Below, one piece after another: positions 46,827-56,017 of a stretch of 64,000 nucleotides of DNA (positions are counted from its first letter, which is position 1; each line of letters starts with the position of its first letter). The stretch lies in contig SVTL01000004.1 of assembly GCA_015063795.1 (NCBI GenBank), positions 1 to 64,000 on the forward strand, read 5' to 3'. This DNA comes from Oscillospiraceae bacterium (lineage in GTDB: Bacteria; Bacillota; Clostridia; Oscillospirales; CAG-272). The translations under genes were made by a program, and so were the position numbers. The notes below the pieces were generated by a model. That model had not been told where the DNA came from. It ran no database searches and saw only the letters and a list, made by a program, of their open reading frames with translations.

Positions 46827-48005
46827 ATGGGATTATTGGGTAAAAAAGCAAACAAATCTCTCCCCGAGAAGAAGCTCGGGCTGTACCTTCACATTCCCTT
46901 CTGCGAGAAAAAATGCGATTACTGCGATTTTTATTCCATCACCGGCTTTTCGGACTTCGGACGCTATGCCGATGCGCTGATGCTGGAGATGGAGGACTAT
47001 GCCAAGGCCGCTGACGGCTACACCGTGGACAGCGTGTTCATCGGCGGCGGCACGCCTACGGTCATGCCCGTCAAGCAGATGCAGGAGATTCTTTACGCGC
47101 TCTATGCCAACTTCAACATCGACCGCGATGCGGAGATCACCATGGAGGCCAACCCCGCCACCGTGGACCGCCGTTCGCTGAAAAAGCTGCTGAAGGGCGG
47201 CGTCAACCGGCTCAGCATCGGTCTGCAGAGCACCGAAAACGAGGAGCTCCGTCTCCTTTCGCGCATCCACACCTTTGAGGATTTTGAGGATGCGTTCTAC
47301 GATGCCCGCGACGCCGGCTTTGAAAACATCAACGTGGATCTGATGTACGGCATCCCCTCCCAGACCGAATCCACCCTCTTCCGCTCGGTTGAAAAGGTCT
47401 GCGAAATGGAGCCTGAGCACATCTCGCTGTACGGGCTGAAGATCGAGGAGGGTACCCCCTTCGCCAAGCGTCAGGAGACGCTGGAGCTGCCCGACGAGGA
47501 CACCGAATACCGTATGTACGCCGATTCGGTGCGCTATCTGGCCTCCCGCGGCTTCCAGCAGTATGAGATCAGCAACTTTGCTCTGGAGGGCTGCCGCAGC
47601 CGTCACAACTACCGCTACTGGCTGGGCGAGGAGTACATCGGCATCGGGCCGGGCGCGCACTCCTTCTTCGGCGGCAAGCGCTATTCCAACAAAAAGGACA
47701 TCGCCCTTTACATGGAGGGCATGGAATACATCAACAAGGGCATCCGCCTGATCGAAAACGAGACGGTCCTCTCCGACACCGACCGCATGAACGAATTCAT
47801 CATGCTCCGTCTCCGCCTCAAGGACGGTCTGGATGCGAACGAATTCTCGTCCCGCTTCGGCATCGACTTCACCGCCACCTTTGCCGACCGTCTTCCCCTC
47901 TACATCGACAACGGCTTCATGCGCTTCGAGCAGGGCCGCTATTCCTTCACCACCAAGGGCATGTATGTGAGCAACTACATCCTCTCCAACCTGATGCTGG
48001 GCTGA
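46827..48005 (+). CDS. hemW: HemW, radical SAM heme chaperone
   Basis: This 392-residue protein has LGLYLHIPFCEKKCDYCDFY with the radical SAM CxxxCxxC, then VFIGGGTPT and the HemN_C domain at the C-terminus. It belongs to the branch once called oxygen-independent coproporphyrinogen oxidase but now seen as a heme chaperone. It follows lepA by 20 bases, the standard Firmicute pair. No heme biosynthesis genes are near. Confidence 0.94.
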   Translation: MGLLGKKANKSLPEKKLGLYLHIPFCEKKCDYCDFYSITGFSDFGRYADALMLEMEDYAKAADGYTVDSVFIGGGTPTVMPVKQMQEILYALYANFNIDRDAEITMEANPATVDRRSLKKLLKGGVNRLSIGLQSTENEELRLLSRIHTFEDFEDAFYDARDAGFENINVDLMYGIPSQTESTLFRSVEKVCEMEPEHISLYGLKIEEGTPFAKRQETLELPDEDTEYRMYADSVRYLASRGFQQYEISNFALEGCRSRHNYRYWLGEEYIGIGPGAHSFFGGKRYSNKKDIALYMEGMEYINKGIRLIENETVLSDTDRMNEFIMLRLRLKDGLDANEFSSRFGIDFTATFADRLPLYIDNGFMRFEQGRYSFTTKGMYVSNYILSNLMLG

Positions 48006-48063
48006 TCGGCCGCGCATCGCGCTCTCACAGAAACGCAAGAAAAGCAAATGAGGTAACATCATC

Positions 48064-49182
48064 ATGAAGATCCTGCTCTGTCCCGATTCGTTCAAGGGCT
48101 CTTTGTCCGCCGAAGAAGCCTCCCGCATCATGGAAAAGGCGGTGAAAGCCGTCCTGCCCGATGCGGAAACGCTGTGTGTTCCCCTTGCCGACGGCGGCGA
48201 GGGCAGCATCGACTGTCTGGGCGCGGACAAGGTCGCCGTCCGTGTGAGCGATCCCTTTCTGCAGCCGATCGATTCTTTTTACGGCAAGCTGGACGGCAAG
48301 GCGATCATCGAAAGCGCCGCCGCCATCGGTCTGCCGCTGGTGGGCGAGCACAAGGACCCGATGAACAACACCTCCTACGGGCTGGGACAGCTGATCCGTG
48401 CCGCTCTGGACAACGGCGAGAGAGACATCGTCATCTGCTTGGGCGGAAGCGCCACCAGCGACGGCGGTGCAGGTGCTCTCGCGGCTCTCGGCGCCTCCTT
48501 TTATCACAAGGACGATCCGGACGGCAAGCCCTTTATCCCCACCGGCGGAACGCTGTCCGACATCGACCGTCTCAATCTGACGCATCTGGATGCGCGGCTG
48601 AAGGATGCGCGCTTCACGCTCCTCTGCGACGTGACCAATCCCCTGTACGGCCAAAACGGCGCGGCGTATGTCTTCGCCCCCCAAAAGGGTGCAAGCGAGG
48701 AGGATGTGGTCAAGCTGGATGCCGGTCTGGTGCATCTGGCAGGCATAATCAAAAAAGCCTCCCATCTGGACGTATCTGCGCTGGAGGGCGGAGGGGCTGC
48801 CGGCGGAATTGCCGCCTCCTTCTACGCTCTGCTGGGCGCGGACATCAAAAGCGGCATCGAAACGCTTCTTGACCTGCGCCGCTTTGACCGGCTGCTGGAG
48901 GGTGCCGATCTGGTGCTGACCGGCGAGGGACGCTTCGACTCCCAGAGTCTGGGCGGAAAAGCCGTTGGCGGCGTGGCCAAGCGGGCAGCCGGGCAGGGCG
49001 TTCCCACCGTGGTCATCGCCGGCGGTGTGCTCGATTTCGATTACGGAAAACAGATCGCCGCCTGCTTCCCCATCGTGCGCCGTCCGATCCCGTTGGCAGA
49101 CGCTTTGAACGAAAGCGAAGCCTTCCTCTTCCACACCGTAAAAAACGCCGTCTCTCTCTTTGCCTGTGCAAAAGGACGCTGA
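48064..49182 (+). CDS. glxK: Glycerate kinase (GarK/GlxK family)
   Basis: This 372-residue protein has MKILLCPDSFKGSLSAEEAS, the LADGGEGSIDCL motif, ICLGGSATSDGGAGAL and DLVLTGEGRFDSQSLGGKA, all hallmarks of type-1 glycerate kinases, which phosphorylate D-glycerate to 2- or 3-phosphoglycerate. It is 58 bases after hemW and probably on the same transcript. A short GACGC/GCGTC hairpin with TTTTC covers the stop codon. Confidence 0.94.
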   Translation: MKILLCPDSFKGSLSAEEASRIMEKAVKAVLPDAETLCVPLADGGEGSIDCLGADKVAVRVSDPFLQPIDSFYGKLDGKAIIESAAAIGLPLVGEHKDPMNNTSYGLGQLIRAALDNGERDIVICLGGSATSDGGAGALAALGASFYHKDDPDGKPFIPTGGTLSDIDRLNLTHLDARLKDARFTLLCDVTNPLYGQNGAAYVFAPQKGASEEDVVKLDAGLVHLAGIIKKASHLDVSALEGGGAAGGIAASFYALLGADIKSGIETLLDLRRFDRLLEGADLVLTGEGRFDSQSLGGKAVGGVAKRAAGQGVPTVVIAGGVLDFDYGKQIAACFPIVRRPIPLADALNESEAFLFHTVKNAVSLFACAKGR

Positions 49183-49197
49183 CGGCGTCTTTTCTCC
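49172..49197 (+). terminator. Weak terminator at the glycerate kinase stop
   Basis: GACGC-TGACG-GCGTC is followed by TTTTC and overlaps the stop codon. It may be leaky so that ppa is also read. Confidence 0.45.
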
Positions 49198-49281
49198 CCA
49201 TCCAAACGGCCCCCCATTTTTATAAGACACCGAAAACACCGCCCGCCAAAACGGGCGAGCCCGAGGAAAGGAGCCCCACCC

Positions 49282-49818
49282 ATGAACCCCTGGCACGACA
49301 TTGACAAAAGCCGCATCTCGGCGGAAAGCTTCATCGCCGTCATCGAGATCCCCAAGGGCGGCAAGCTGAAATATGAATTGGACAAGGAGAGCGGTCTTCT
49401 CCGTCTCGACCGCGTTCTCTCCACCTCCACCCACTACCCCGCCAACTACGGCTTCATCCCCCGCACCCTCTCCCAGGACGGCGACCCGCTGGACGTGCTG
49501 GTCCTCTGTCAGGAGAATCTGGAGCCTTTATCCATCGTCGAATGCTACCCCATCGGGGTGCTGAAAATGATCGACGATGACCAGACCGACGAAAAGATCA
49601 TCGCCATCCCCTTCGGCGATCCCTCGCTGAATGTGTACAACGATATGTCCGGTCTTCCCGTCCACCAGTTCCACGAGATCCGCCACTTCTTCGAGGTCTA
49701 CAAGCATCTGGAGAACAAGTCCACGTATGTGCAGAACATCTGCCCGCGCGATGTGGCCGAGCAGATCATCGAGGAGAACATCGAAATGTACAAAAAAGCC
49801 TTCCCCGAAAACGCATAA
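49282..49818 (+). CDS. ppa: Inorganic pyrophosphatase, family I
   Basis: This 178-residue protein has the family I signature DGDPLDVLV inside YGFIPRTLSQDGDPLDVLV, plus IEIPKGGKLKYELDKESG and the DDDQTDEKIIAIP metal loop. It hydrolyses pyrophosphate made in biosynthesis. The ATG at 49282 has AAAGGAG. A strong terminator with a TTCG tetraloop follows. Confidence 0.96.
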   Translation: MNPWHDIDKSRISAESFIAVIEIPKGGKLKYELDKESGLLRLDRVLSTSTHYPANYGFIPRTLSQDGDPLDVLVLCQENLEPLSIVECYPIGVLKMIDDDQTDEKIIAIPFGDPSLNVYNDMSGLPVHQFHEIRHFFEVYKHLENKSTYVQNICPRDVAEQIIEENIEMYKKAFPENA

Positions 49819-49850
49819 GCGCTCGGAAAAGGCGATGGACAAGCCCCTTC

Positions 49851-49883
49851 CATGCCGTCTTCGGACGGCATGTTTCTTTTTGT
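49851..49883 (+). terminator. Terminator of ppa
   Basis: CATGCCGTC-TTCG-GACGGCATG is followed by a T-rich run. It has an extra-stable UUCG loop. The stretch from here to 50065 shows nothing else. Confidence 0.9.
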
Positions 49884-50065
49884 TGTATTCCCCATTCCCT
49901 TATGTGTTCCCGGGCAGACATGCCGTCTGTTTTGCAAAGCGAGGCTTTGTGCCCCGACGCCTAAAGCAACCGAAAGCGCACGGGACGGCGGGAGGAAACC
50001 CCCGCCCTACGGTGAAACGGCACGGGCATGGGCTGTGGAAACACCGTTTTGAATCGGACGTGTTT

Positions 50066-50863
50066 TTATCGGTGTACCCCTTTTTTCCGCAGGAGATCGA
50101 GGATCACATCGGGGTTGTTGCAGGTGATCAGCTCCGCGCCGCAGGCCAGCGCCATGTCCAGCGTGGTCTCGTCCTTGACGAAAGCGCCCGCCCAGGTACG
50201 CACGCCCTTCTGTCTCATGGCCTCAAACTCCTCGGGCTCTGCCATGCCGCTCGTCTGCCCGAACATACAGCAGCAATAGCCGTAGGAATAGGGATCGAGG
50301 GTGCATTCGCCCATGTGGCGGAGCGGATAGAACACATGATGCTTCAATCGGCCGCCGTAGGTCTTGTACAGATATTCGTGAAGGCGCGCGCTGAAGGTGT
50401 TGATCACACAGCGGTCGGTGAGAGATGCCTTGTCCAGCATGGCGATCACGCGGTCGGCCACCTCAAAGGCGATCGCTTCCCGTCCCGCGGTGGGGTATTC
50501 CTTCAGCTCGATGTCTAACGTCATCGCGGGCAGGTCCTTGACCATATCGAGAAGCTCCTCAAAAAGCGGTACCCTTTCGCCGGCAAAGTCCTCGCCCTTC
50601 CAAAGCCCCGCCGACAGCGAACGGATCTGAGAAAGCGTATGCTCGCGCACAAGTCCGCTTCCGTTGGTGGTGCGGTCCAACGCCTCATCGTGGATGAGCA
50701 CGAGCTGACCGTCGCCTGTGATGCGGACGTCGGTCTCGATCTGGTCCACGCCGAGGGCGATGGCCTCGCGGAAGGCGGTCATGGTGTTTTCGGGATAGCG
50801 CTCCGAAAAGCCGCGGTGCGCCGCCACAAATACATTGTTCTTGCTCTGCTTCCAAACGCTCAT
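50066..50863 (-). CDS. Glycerophosphodiester phosphodiesterase
   Basis: This 265-residue protein has AAHRGFSERYPENTMTAFRE with the catalytic HR, then IETDVRITGDGQLVLIHD with the metal ligands E, D and the second H, and DRTTNGSG. This is the GDPD TIM barrel, which cuts glycerophosphodiesters to glycerol-3-phosphate. No signal peptide is present, so it is cytosolic. The ATG at 50861-50863 has a GGAGGA site. Confidence 0.94.
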   Translation of the reverse strand: MSVWKQSKNNVFVAAHRGFSERYPENTMTAFREAIALGVDQIETDVRITGDGQLVLIHDEALDRTTNGSGLVREHTLSQIRSLSAGLWKGEDFAGERVPLFEELLDMVKDLPAMTLDIELKEYPTAGREAIAFEVADRVIAMLDKASLTDRCVINTFSARLHEYLYKTYGGRLKHHVFYPLRHMGECTLDPYSYGYCCCMFGQTSGMAEPEEFEAMRQKGVRTWAGAFVKDETTLDMALACGAELITCNNPDVILDLLRKKGVHR

Positions 50864-50900
50864 CAGGCATTCCTCCGTGTGAAAGGTCAACTGTGCTTTT

Positions 50901-50929
50901 ATTATATCGTTTTCCCCTCCCCGTGTCAA
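50901..50929 (-). promoter_or_regulatory. Sigma-A promoter of the GDPD gene
   Basis: On the minus strand, TTGACA (50924-50929) and TATAAT (50901-50906) have a 17-base spacer. Confidence 0.9.
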
Positions 50930-50970
50930 GAAAAAGGAGGGGCGAGAGCGAAAAAAACACCGCTTTTCCC

Positions 50971-50999
50971 TTGAAAAAAAGAAAAAAATATGATATGAT
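50971..50999 (+). promoter_or_regulatory. Sigma-A promoter of nrdR
   Basis: TTGAAA (50971-50976) and TATGAT (50994-50999) have a 17-base spacer. It diverges from the GDPD promoter. Confidence 0.75.
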
Positions 51000-51052
51000 A
51001 AGCACACAAGAGCCGTCTTCCGTCCTCACAGAGAAAAAAGGAGTTTTCCGCG

Positions 51053-51526
51053 ATGAAATTGAAATGCCCCTACTGTTCTTTCCCCGACAGCCGCGTGATC
51101 GACTCGCGCTCCATCGATGACAAAAGCATCCGCCGGCGCCGTGAATGCAAAGCCTGCCAGAAACGCTTTACCACCTACGAGATCATCGAAACGCTCCCCC
51201 TCATCGTCGTCAAAAAGGACGGCGCGCGGGAGATCTTCGACCGCAACAAGCTGCTGACCGGTCTGGTCAAGGCCTGCTACAAGCGTCCGCCCACGGTCGA
51301 TCAGCTGCAGGCGCTCATTTCCGACATCGAAAGCGAGCTGCAGAATGCCCTGATCGCCGAGATCCCCTCGGTCCGCATCGGCGAGATGGTGATGGAGCGG
51401 CTGAAGAAGCTGGACGAGGTGTCCTATGTCCGCTTCGCCTCGGTCTACCGCGAATTCAAGGACGTGGAGACCTTTATGGCCGAGATCTCCGATCTGAAAA
51501 AGGAGAAGGAAAGCGGCAGCCGATAA
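51053..51526 (+). CDS. nrdR: Transcriptional repressor NrdR
   Basis: This 157-residue protein has an N-terminal zinc ribbon (C5/C8 and C32/C35; MKLKCPYCSFPDSRVIDSRS and RRRECKACQKRFTTYE) and an ATP-cone (about 48-138). NrdR senses ATP/dATP and represses ribonucleotide reductase genes at NrdR boxes. No nrd gene lies in the window. A terminator between this gene and convergent spoIIE separates the two. Confidence 0.97.
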   Translation: MKLKCPYCSFPDSRVIDSRSIDDKSIRRRRECKACQKRFTTYEIIETLPLIVVKKDGAREIFDRNKLLTGLVKACYKRPPTVDQLQALISDIESELQNALIAEIPSVRIGEMVMERLKKLDEVSYVRFASVYREFKDVETFMAEISDLKKEKESGSR

Positions 51527-51625
51527 AGCGTCCCTTTTCGGCGAAAATGCGCTTCTGTTTTTTCCGAACCGCACCCCTTTTCGAAAGACAGCTTTCCCCT
51601 TTGATCTCCGTTTGAAAAACCAACA

Positions 51626-51664
51626 GGGAGGACTTGATTGACCAAAGTCCCCCCTTTTTCTTTT
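51626..51664 (+). terminator. Terminator of nrdR
   Basis: GGGAGGACTT pairs with AAGTCCCCCC, followed by a T-run. Confidence 0.7.
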
Positions 51665-51688
51665 GTTTTTTCCCGAGAACGCCTCCTT

Positions 51689-51730
51689 CACTTTTCACTC
51701 TTCACTTTTCACTCTTCACTTTTCACTCTT
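51689..51730. repeat. Three 14-base tandem repeats running into the spoIIE stop
   Basis: CACTTTTCACTCTT occurs three times without change, with a fourth partial copy reaching into the spoIIE coding end. Confidence 0.9.
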
Positions 51731-54111
51731 CACTCTTCTTTCTTCTCCCCCCTTTTTTCACGCACGGTCACGATGCCGACGGTCATGTCATCACCGCGGT
51801 CAGTCTTTTCTCTGGCATAGCTCAGAAGCGTTTCGCATAAGCTCTCCGCATCCTCCTCACCTTTGCCGCTCAGAGCCGTCCCCAGCCAGCCGTTCTCCTC
51901 GCAGGGCGTACTGACGCCGTCACTCATCAGCAGGATGCGGTCGCCGTCGCACAGCTCGAAGGCGATCTCCTCGGCATTGGACTCTTTTGCGATTCCCACG
52001 GGCATGGAACGGGAGGCGATGCGGAACAGCTTGTCCCCGCGGATGACATAAGAGCACGCCGATCCGCTCTTGACAAACGAGGCTTTTCCCTGAAGCAGAT
52101 CGATCTCCAAAAGATCCACCGTTGCCGAGCACTCCTCCCCCCTTGCGCGCAGGAAGTCGTTGAGCATATCCAGCGACAGTGCCTTGCCGTTGCCCGCCGA
52201 CAGCATCTTCTCCAAAAACACACCGCAGATGCGTGAGGTCATCGCTGCCTCCCGGCCGCTCCCCATCCCGTCGGAGAGCAGAAAATAGGCATAATCCTCC
52301 CGATTTTCGAAGCGGCAAAGCAGATCGCCGTTCAGCGATTCCCCCTGCTTTTTGCCGCCCGCCATGGCAAACTCTGCCTCAAAGCGTCTGGCGGCGGACA
52401 GCGTCATCGACACCGTTTCCTGCCCCAGATCGAAGGTGGGATCGGTCAAAGGGAAGCCGCAGACCTGCTCAAACGCGCGGCGGATGCTCCCCACGCTCTG
52501 GGTGACGCGGGACAGCTCCACATCCCCTGCCACGATCTGCTTTTTCCGTCCTCCGAAGGCGTGCACGCTCTTGGCCGGCAGCGCGATCTCACGCATCTTG
52601 ACCGTCAGCTTTTCGGACAGCTCGCGGTCGGGCAGCGTCTCCTCCTTCGTATCGGACAGCGATTCCAGCAGAAGACGCGCCATGGCGCGGTAATCCATCG
52701 CCGCCACCTCCGCGCCGTTCCCCTTCAGCCGATTCTCCAGCATCGCCGCCATCGCCTCGTTCACATTCTCCACCAGCCGCGGCAGATTCAGACAGCGCGT
52801 CCTTATGTAGTCGGGCAGATCCCGATCGTCGGCGAACCCCTTCTGCTCCAGCGACTCGGCCATCGACCGCACCAGCTCGTAGGTACGGCTCTGATCCTTC
52901 TCCCAGCAGAGGCTCTGCATCCCGCAGCTGCGGCAGGTACGGTCAAATTCGCTCTCGCAGATGCCGTAAATGTCGGAAAGCGTCGGTTTTTTTGCCTTCT
53001 GCGCCAGATTGGAAAAGATGTCTGCCAGCTCGCTCACCGAACGGGACAGCGCTTCGGTCTTCTCCCTTGCGCTTCTCTTCTCCGACCGTCCGACCAGCAC
53101 CGAAAGCGGCGTCTCACGCCTCGCACGCTCCTTCGCGCTCCCCTGAAGCAGGCGGTCGATCACCCCCGACTGGGCCAGCGGCAGATACAGGATCGCGGCG
53201 CAGAGCATATCGGGCGCAAAGGCGGTCAGCGAATCGATGCCCCCCACATACAGGCCGCCGAACACCGCTGCCAGACAGGACAGCGTTGCCGACACCGCGC
53301 TCCCCATCCGCCGCAGCAGACCGCAGACCGCCGCCGCCAGCGCCAGCACCGGCGAATAAAGCGGATTGGCCGCCAGTCCGCACAGCAGCGCATACAGCCC
53401 GCCCTTCAGCTCCCCCTCGCGGACGGCGAAGACCATCCCCGTCAGCATGGCAAACAGGCAGGCAAAGGAGAAGCCGAAAAGAGAAAACGAGCGCAGCGCA
53501 AAGGTGAACGCCACCAAAAGAAGCATCACCGCCCGCTCTTTCCCGATCCGCTTTTCGCTCACAAACGCCGCCGAAAACAGGTAGGTCAACAGCGGAGAAA
53601 GCCCGGTCTCAAACAGCATCCCGAACAGGTCATACATCAAAAAGCCCGAGAAGGCATAACGGTAAAGCGAGGCAAGGAAGGCCGCGCCCAGCGCACAGCT
53701 GACCTTGAAGCCCACCGGCTCGCAGAAGAGCGAAAACCGTTTGCCCTCCTCCCCGAAGCGGCGGAAGATCAAAAGACGGCTCAGCAACAGTCCGCAGGCG
53801 ATGAGAAAGAGCTGCAAGGCGCTGCTCCCCGCAAACAAAGAGGCGGTCAGTAGCCCCAGAAAGCCGAAGGGCGCGCTCTCACCCAGCGCACAGAAAAACG
53901 CCGTCCCGAACGGATACGCCCCAAAGGCGGGGGAGGAGCGGGCGAAGAGAAAGGTGACCGCTCCCAGTCCCAGCCCGACGGCCAGCTCGCCCCCCTTTTC
54001 TTTCAACAGCTCGCCCGCACGTTTGTCCATCCCATTGGCTGCCAGCCATCTGCGAAACGCCCGTGCTCTCGCTCCTGCCGGCCGTCTGCCGACGCTCTTG
54101 TTTTCTTCCAT
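51730..54111 (-). CDS. spoIIE: Stage II sporulation protein E (SpoIIE phosphatase)
   Basis: This 793-residue protein has about ten membrane helices in residues 40-330, a regulatory middle region, and a C-terminal PP2C-type phosphatase domain with LSDGMGSGREA, ILLMSDGVS and DRGDDMTVGIV, the metal-binding aspartates. It dephosphorylates SpoIIAA to activate sigma-F in the forespore and helps asymmetric septation. It marks the organism as having sporulation genes. The ATG at 54111 has AAGGAAAAG upstream; no clear sporulation promoter or Spo0A box was found by eye. Confidence 0.93.
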   Translation of the reverse strand: MEENKSVGRRPAGARARAFRRWLAANGMDKRAGELLKEKGGELAVGLGLGAVTFLFARSSPAFGAYPFGTAFFCALGESAPFGFLGLLTASLFAGSSALQLFLIACGLLLSRLLIFRRFGEEGKRFSLFCEPVGFKVSCALGAAFLASLYRYAFSGFLMYDLFGMLFETGLSPLLTYLFSAAFVSEKRIGKERAVMLLLVAFTFALRSFSLFGFSFACLFAMLTGMVFAVREGELKGGLYALLCGLAANPLYSPVLALAAAVCGLLRRMGSAVSATLSCLAAVFGGLYVGGIDSLTAFAPDMLCAAILYLPLAQSGVIDRLLQGSAKERARRETPLSVLVGRSEKRSAREKTEALSRSVSELADIFSNLAQKAKKPTLSDIYGICESEFDRTCRSCGMQSLCWEKDQSRTYELVRSMAESLEQKGFADDRDLPDYIRTRCLNLPRLVENVNEAMAAMLENRLKGNGAEVAAMDYRAMARLLLESLSDTKEETLPDRELSEKLTVKMREIALPAKSVHAFGGRKKQIVAGDVELSRVTQSVGSIRRAFEQVCGFPLTDPTFDLGQETVSMTLSAARRFEAEFAMAGGKKQGESLNGDLLCRFENREDYAYFLLSDGMGSGREAAMTSRICGVFLEKMLSAGNGKALSLDMLNDFLRARGEECSATVDLLEIDLLQGKASFVKSGSACSYVIRGDKLFRIASRSMPVGIAKESNAEEIAFELCDGDRILLMSDGVSTPCEENGWLGTALSGKGEEDAESLCETLLSYAREKTDRGDDMTVGIVTVREKRGEKKEE

Positions 54112-54532
54112 GATCTTCTTTTCCTTTCTTTTTTTTACACGTCTTGCGCACCCTGCACACCAAACGGCGCTTGTCCGTTTTTTGTTCTGTGTCCATTGTA
54201 TCCTCCTCTGCCTGCCGTTTCCGTCGAAGAAGCGGACGCCCTTTTTCTCTTTCTTTGACGGGCAAGCAAGGGAAAAAGCGGGAAAAGAGATCCCCTCCCT
54301 TTCCCGACAGAAAACAACCGCGGCAAAGAGGCGATTTTTCTCGTAAGCCGTTTTTTTCCGCGACCGATCGTTTTCTGCGCCTTACAGACCTGATTTTGTT
54401 TGTTCAAAAAAGGAAAAGCATAAGAAAAATAAGTCCATTTGTCTTGACACACCGGGCAAAAGGGGGTATAATAAGGTAGAATAGGAAAAATATCATTTTA
54501 TATTTTCACATACATAAAAGGAGAGAAAAATC
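54112..54532. other. Intergenic region between spoIIE and the sugar isomerase-like gene
   Basis: This holds the rightward promoter at 54444-54472 and, on the minus strand, a GGAGG site (54202-54206) before an ATG at 54196 that opens a short out-of-frame reading frame into spoIIE. No further gene is supported. Confidence 0.5.
54444..54472 (+). promoter_or_regulatory. Sigma-A promoter of the isomerase-amidohydrolase cluster
   Basis: Consensus TTGACA (54444-54449) and TATAAT (54467-54472) have a 17-base spacer. It is the only clear promoter before the amidohydrolase trio. Confidence 0.9.
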
Positions 54533-55936
54533 ATGAAAAAACTGAAGATCGGTTTCATTCCGCTGTTCCCCAAGCTGTATGACGACGGTGGCAACGGCCG
54601 CGCCGCTTCCCGTGACGTGCTTGAGCCCTACTATGAGGAGCTTGCTCAGAAGTTCGAGGCCAAGGGCCTTGAGGTTGTCAGAACGGCTGACTTCTGCCGC
54701 ATCAAGAATGAATTTGCCGAGGCGGTTGCCCTGTTTGAAAAAGAAAAGGTGGACGCCATCGTCACCGTTCACATGGCGTATCAGCCCTCCCTGCAGTGCA
54801 TCGACGAATTGGCCGGCACCGACCTGCCTCTGATCGTTTGCGACACCACCACCACTTATGACTTCGATCCCTCTCAGGATCCCAAGTACATCAGCTACTG
54901 CCACGGTATCCACGGCGTTATGGATATGTGCTCTCTGCTCAAGCAGCGCGGCAAGCCCTTTGCCATCGCCGCCGGCCATGCCGAGCATTCCGATGTGATC
55001 GACCGCGTTGTCGGTTACGTGAAGGCTGCCCGCGCCGCCAAGACCCTTGACGGTTCTTCGGTCGGTACCATCGGCGGTTCCTTCGACGGCATGGGTGACT
55101 TCCTCATCGAGCACACCAAGATCAAGGAGCTGTTCGGCGTTAAGGTTGTCGAATCCAACCCTGCCGAGATGAACGCTCTCCGCGAGACGATCACCGAGGA
55201 AGAGATCAAGGCCGAATATGACATCAACTGCGAGAGCTATGTCGGTTACGCCGACCTCACCCTCGAGGACTGCCGCGACACCATCCTCAGCTGCCTGACC
55301 ACCAGAAAGTGGATCAAGAAGCACGGTCTGAATGCCTTCACCGCCAACTTCCTGAACATCGGTAAGGACTGCGGCGTTGCCACCATGCCCTTCATGGAAG
55401 CCTGCAAGCAGATGGCTCAGGGCACCGGTTATGCCGGCGAGGGCGATATCCTCACCGCTTCCATCACCGGCTCTCTGATGCGCGGCTTCGGCGAAGCCTC
55501 CTTCGTTGAGATCTTCTGCCCCGACTGGAAGGGCGGCACCGTCGTTCTCAGCCACATGGGCGAGATCAACAACGCTCTGCTGCAGTCCAAGCCCGCCGCT
55601 AAGAAGATCAAGTTCGTTTACGGCAAGAACGCCGTCGATCCCGTGGTCTCCTACGGCGCTTACAAGGGCGGCGAGGCCATCTATGTCAACATCTGCAAGG
55701 ACGACAAGGGCTACAACCTGGTCATCTCCCCTGTTGAGATGCTCAACATCGACAGCGAGCTGTACACGGGTAAGGTCCGCGGCTGGCTCAAGCCCTGCAT
55801 GCCCGTTGAACGCTTCCTCGAGGAGCTGAGCAAGAACGGTGCAACCCACCACAGCTCCATGGTCTACGGCGCTTCTGTTGACGAGCTGGTGTTCTATGCC
55901 AAGCTGATCGGCGTCAACCCCATCGTCATCAAGTAA
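54533..55936 (+). CDS. L-fucose/L-arabinose isomerase-like protein
   Basis: This 467-residue protein fits the FucI/AraA-like superfamily: MKKLKIGFIPLFPKLYDDGG at the start, IVTVHMAYQPSLQCIDEL, GTIGGSFDGMGDF and a C-terminal barrel with VVLSHMGEINNAL. The N-terminal half resembles the substrate-contacting domains of AraA. Members interconvert aldoses and ketoses with Mn2+, but this branch is broad and the sugar is unknown. The ATG at 54533 has AAAGGAGAG. A terminator-like repeat follows, before the amidohydrolase genes. Confidence 0.82.
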   Translation: MKKLKIGFIPLFPKLYDDGGNGRAASRDVLEPYYEELAQKFEAKGLEVVRTADFCRIKNEFAEAVALFEKEKVDAIVTVHMAYQPSLQCIDELAGTDLPLIVCDTTTTYDFDPSQDPKYISYCHGIHGVMDMCSLLKQRGKPFAIAAGHAEHSDVIDRVVGYVKAARAAKTLDGSSVGTIGGSFDGMGDFLIEHTKIKELFGVKVVESNPAEMNALRETITEEEIKAEYDINCESYVGYADLTLEDCRDTILSCLTTRKWIKKHGLNAFTANFLNIGKDCGVATMPFMEACKQMAQGTGYAGEGDILTASITGSLMRGFGEASFVEIFCPDWKGGTVVLSHMGEINNALLQSKPAAKKIKFVYGKNAVDPVVSYGAYKGGEAIYVNICKDDKGYNLVISPVEMLNIDSELYTGKVRGWLKPCMPVERFLEELSKNGATHHSSMVYGASVDELVFYAKLIGVNPIVIK

Positions 55937-55949
55937 GAAACCAAACAGC

Positions 55950-55993
55950 GTCTTCTCCCTGCCCTCCTCGGACGGGGAGAAGACCGTCTCTTT
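55950..55993 (+). terminator. Terminator or attenuator after the isomerase-like gene
   Basis: GTCTTCTCCC pairs with GGGGAGAAGAC, followed by a T-rich run. As no promoter is seen before the next gene, it may only lower expression downstream. Confidence 0.7.
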
Positions 55994-56017
55994 TTTCGTG
56001 TAAAAGGAGGAAGATGG

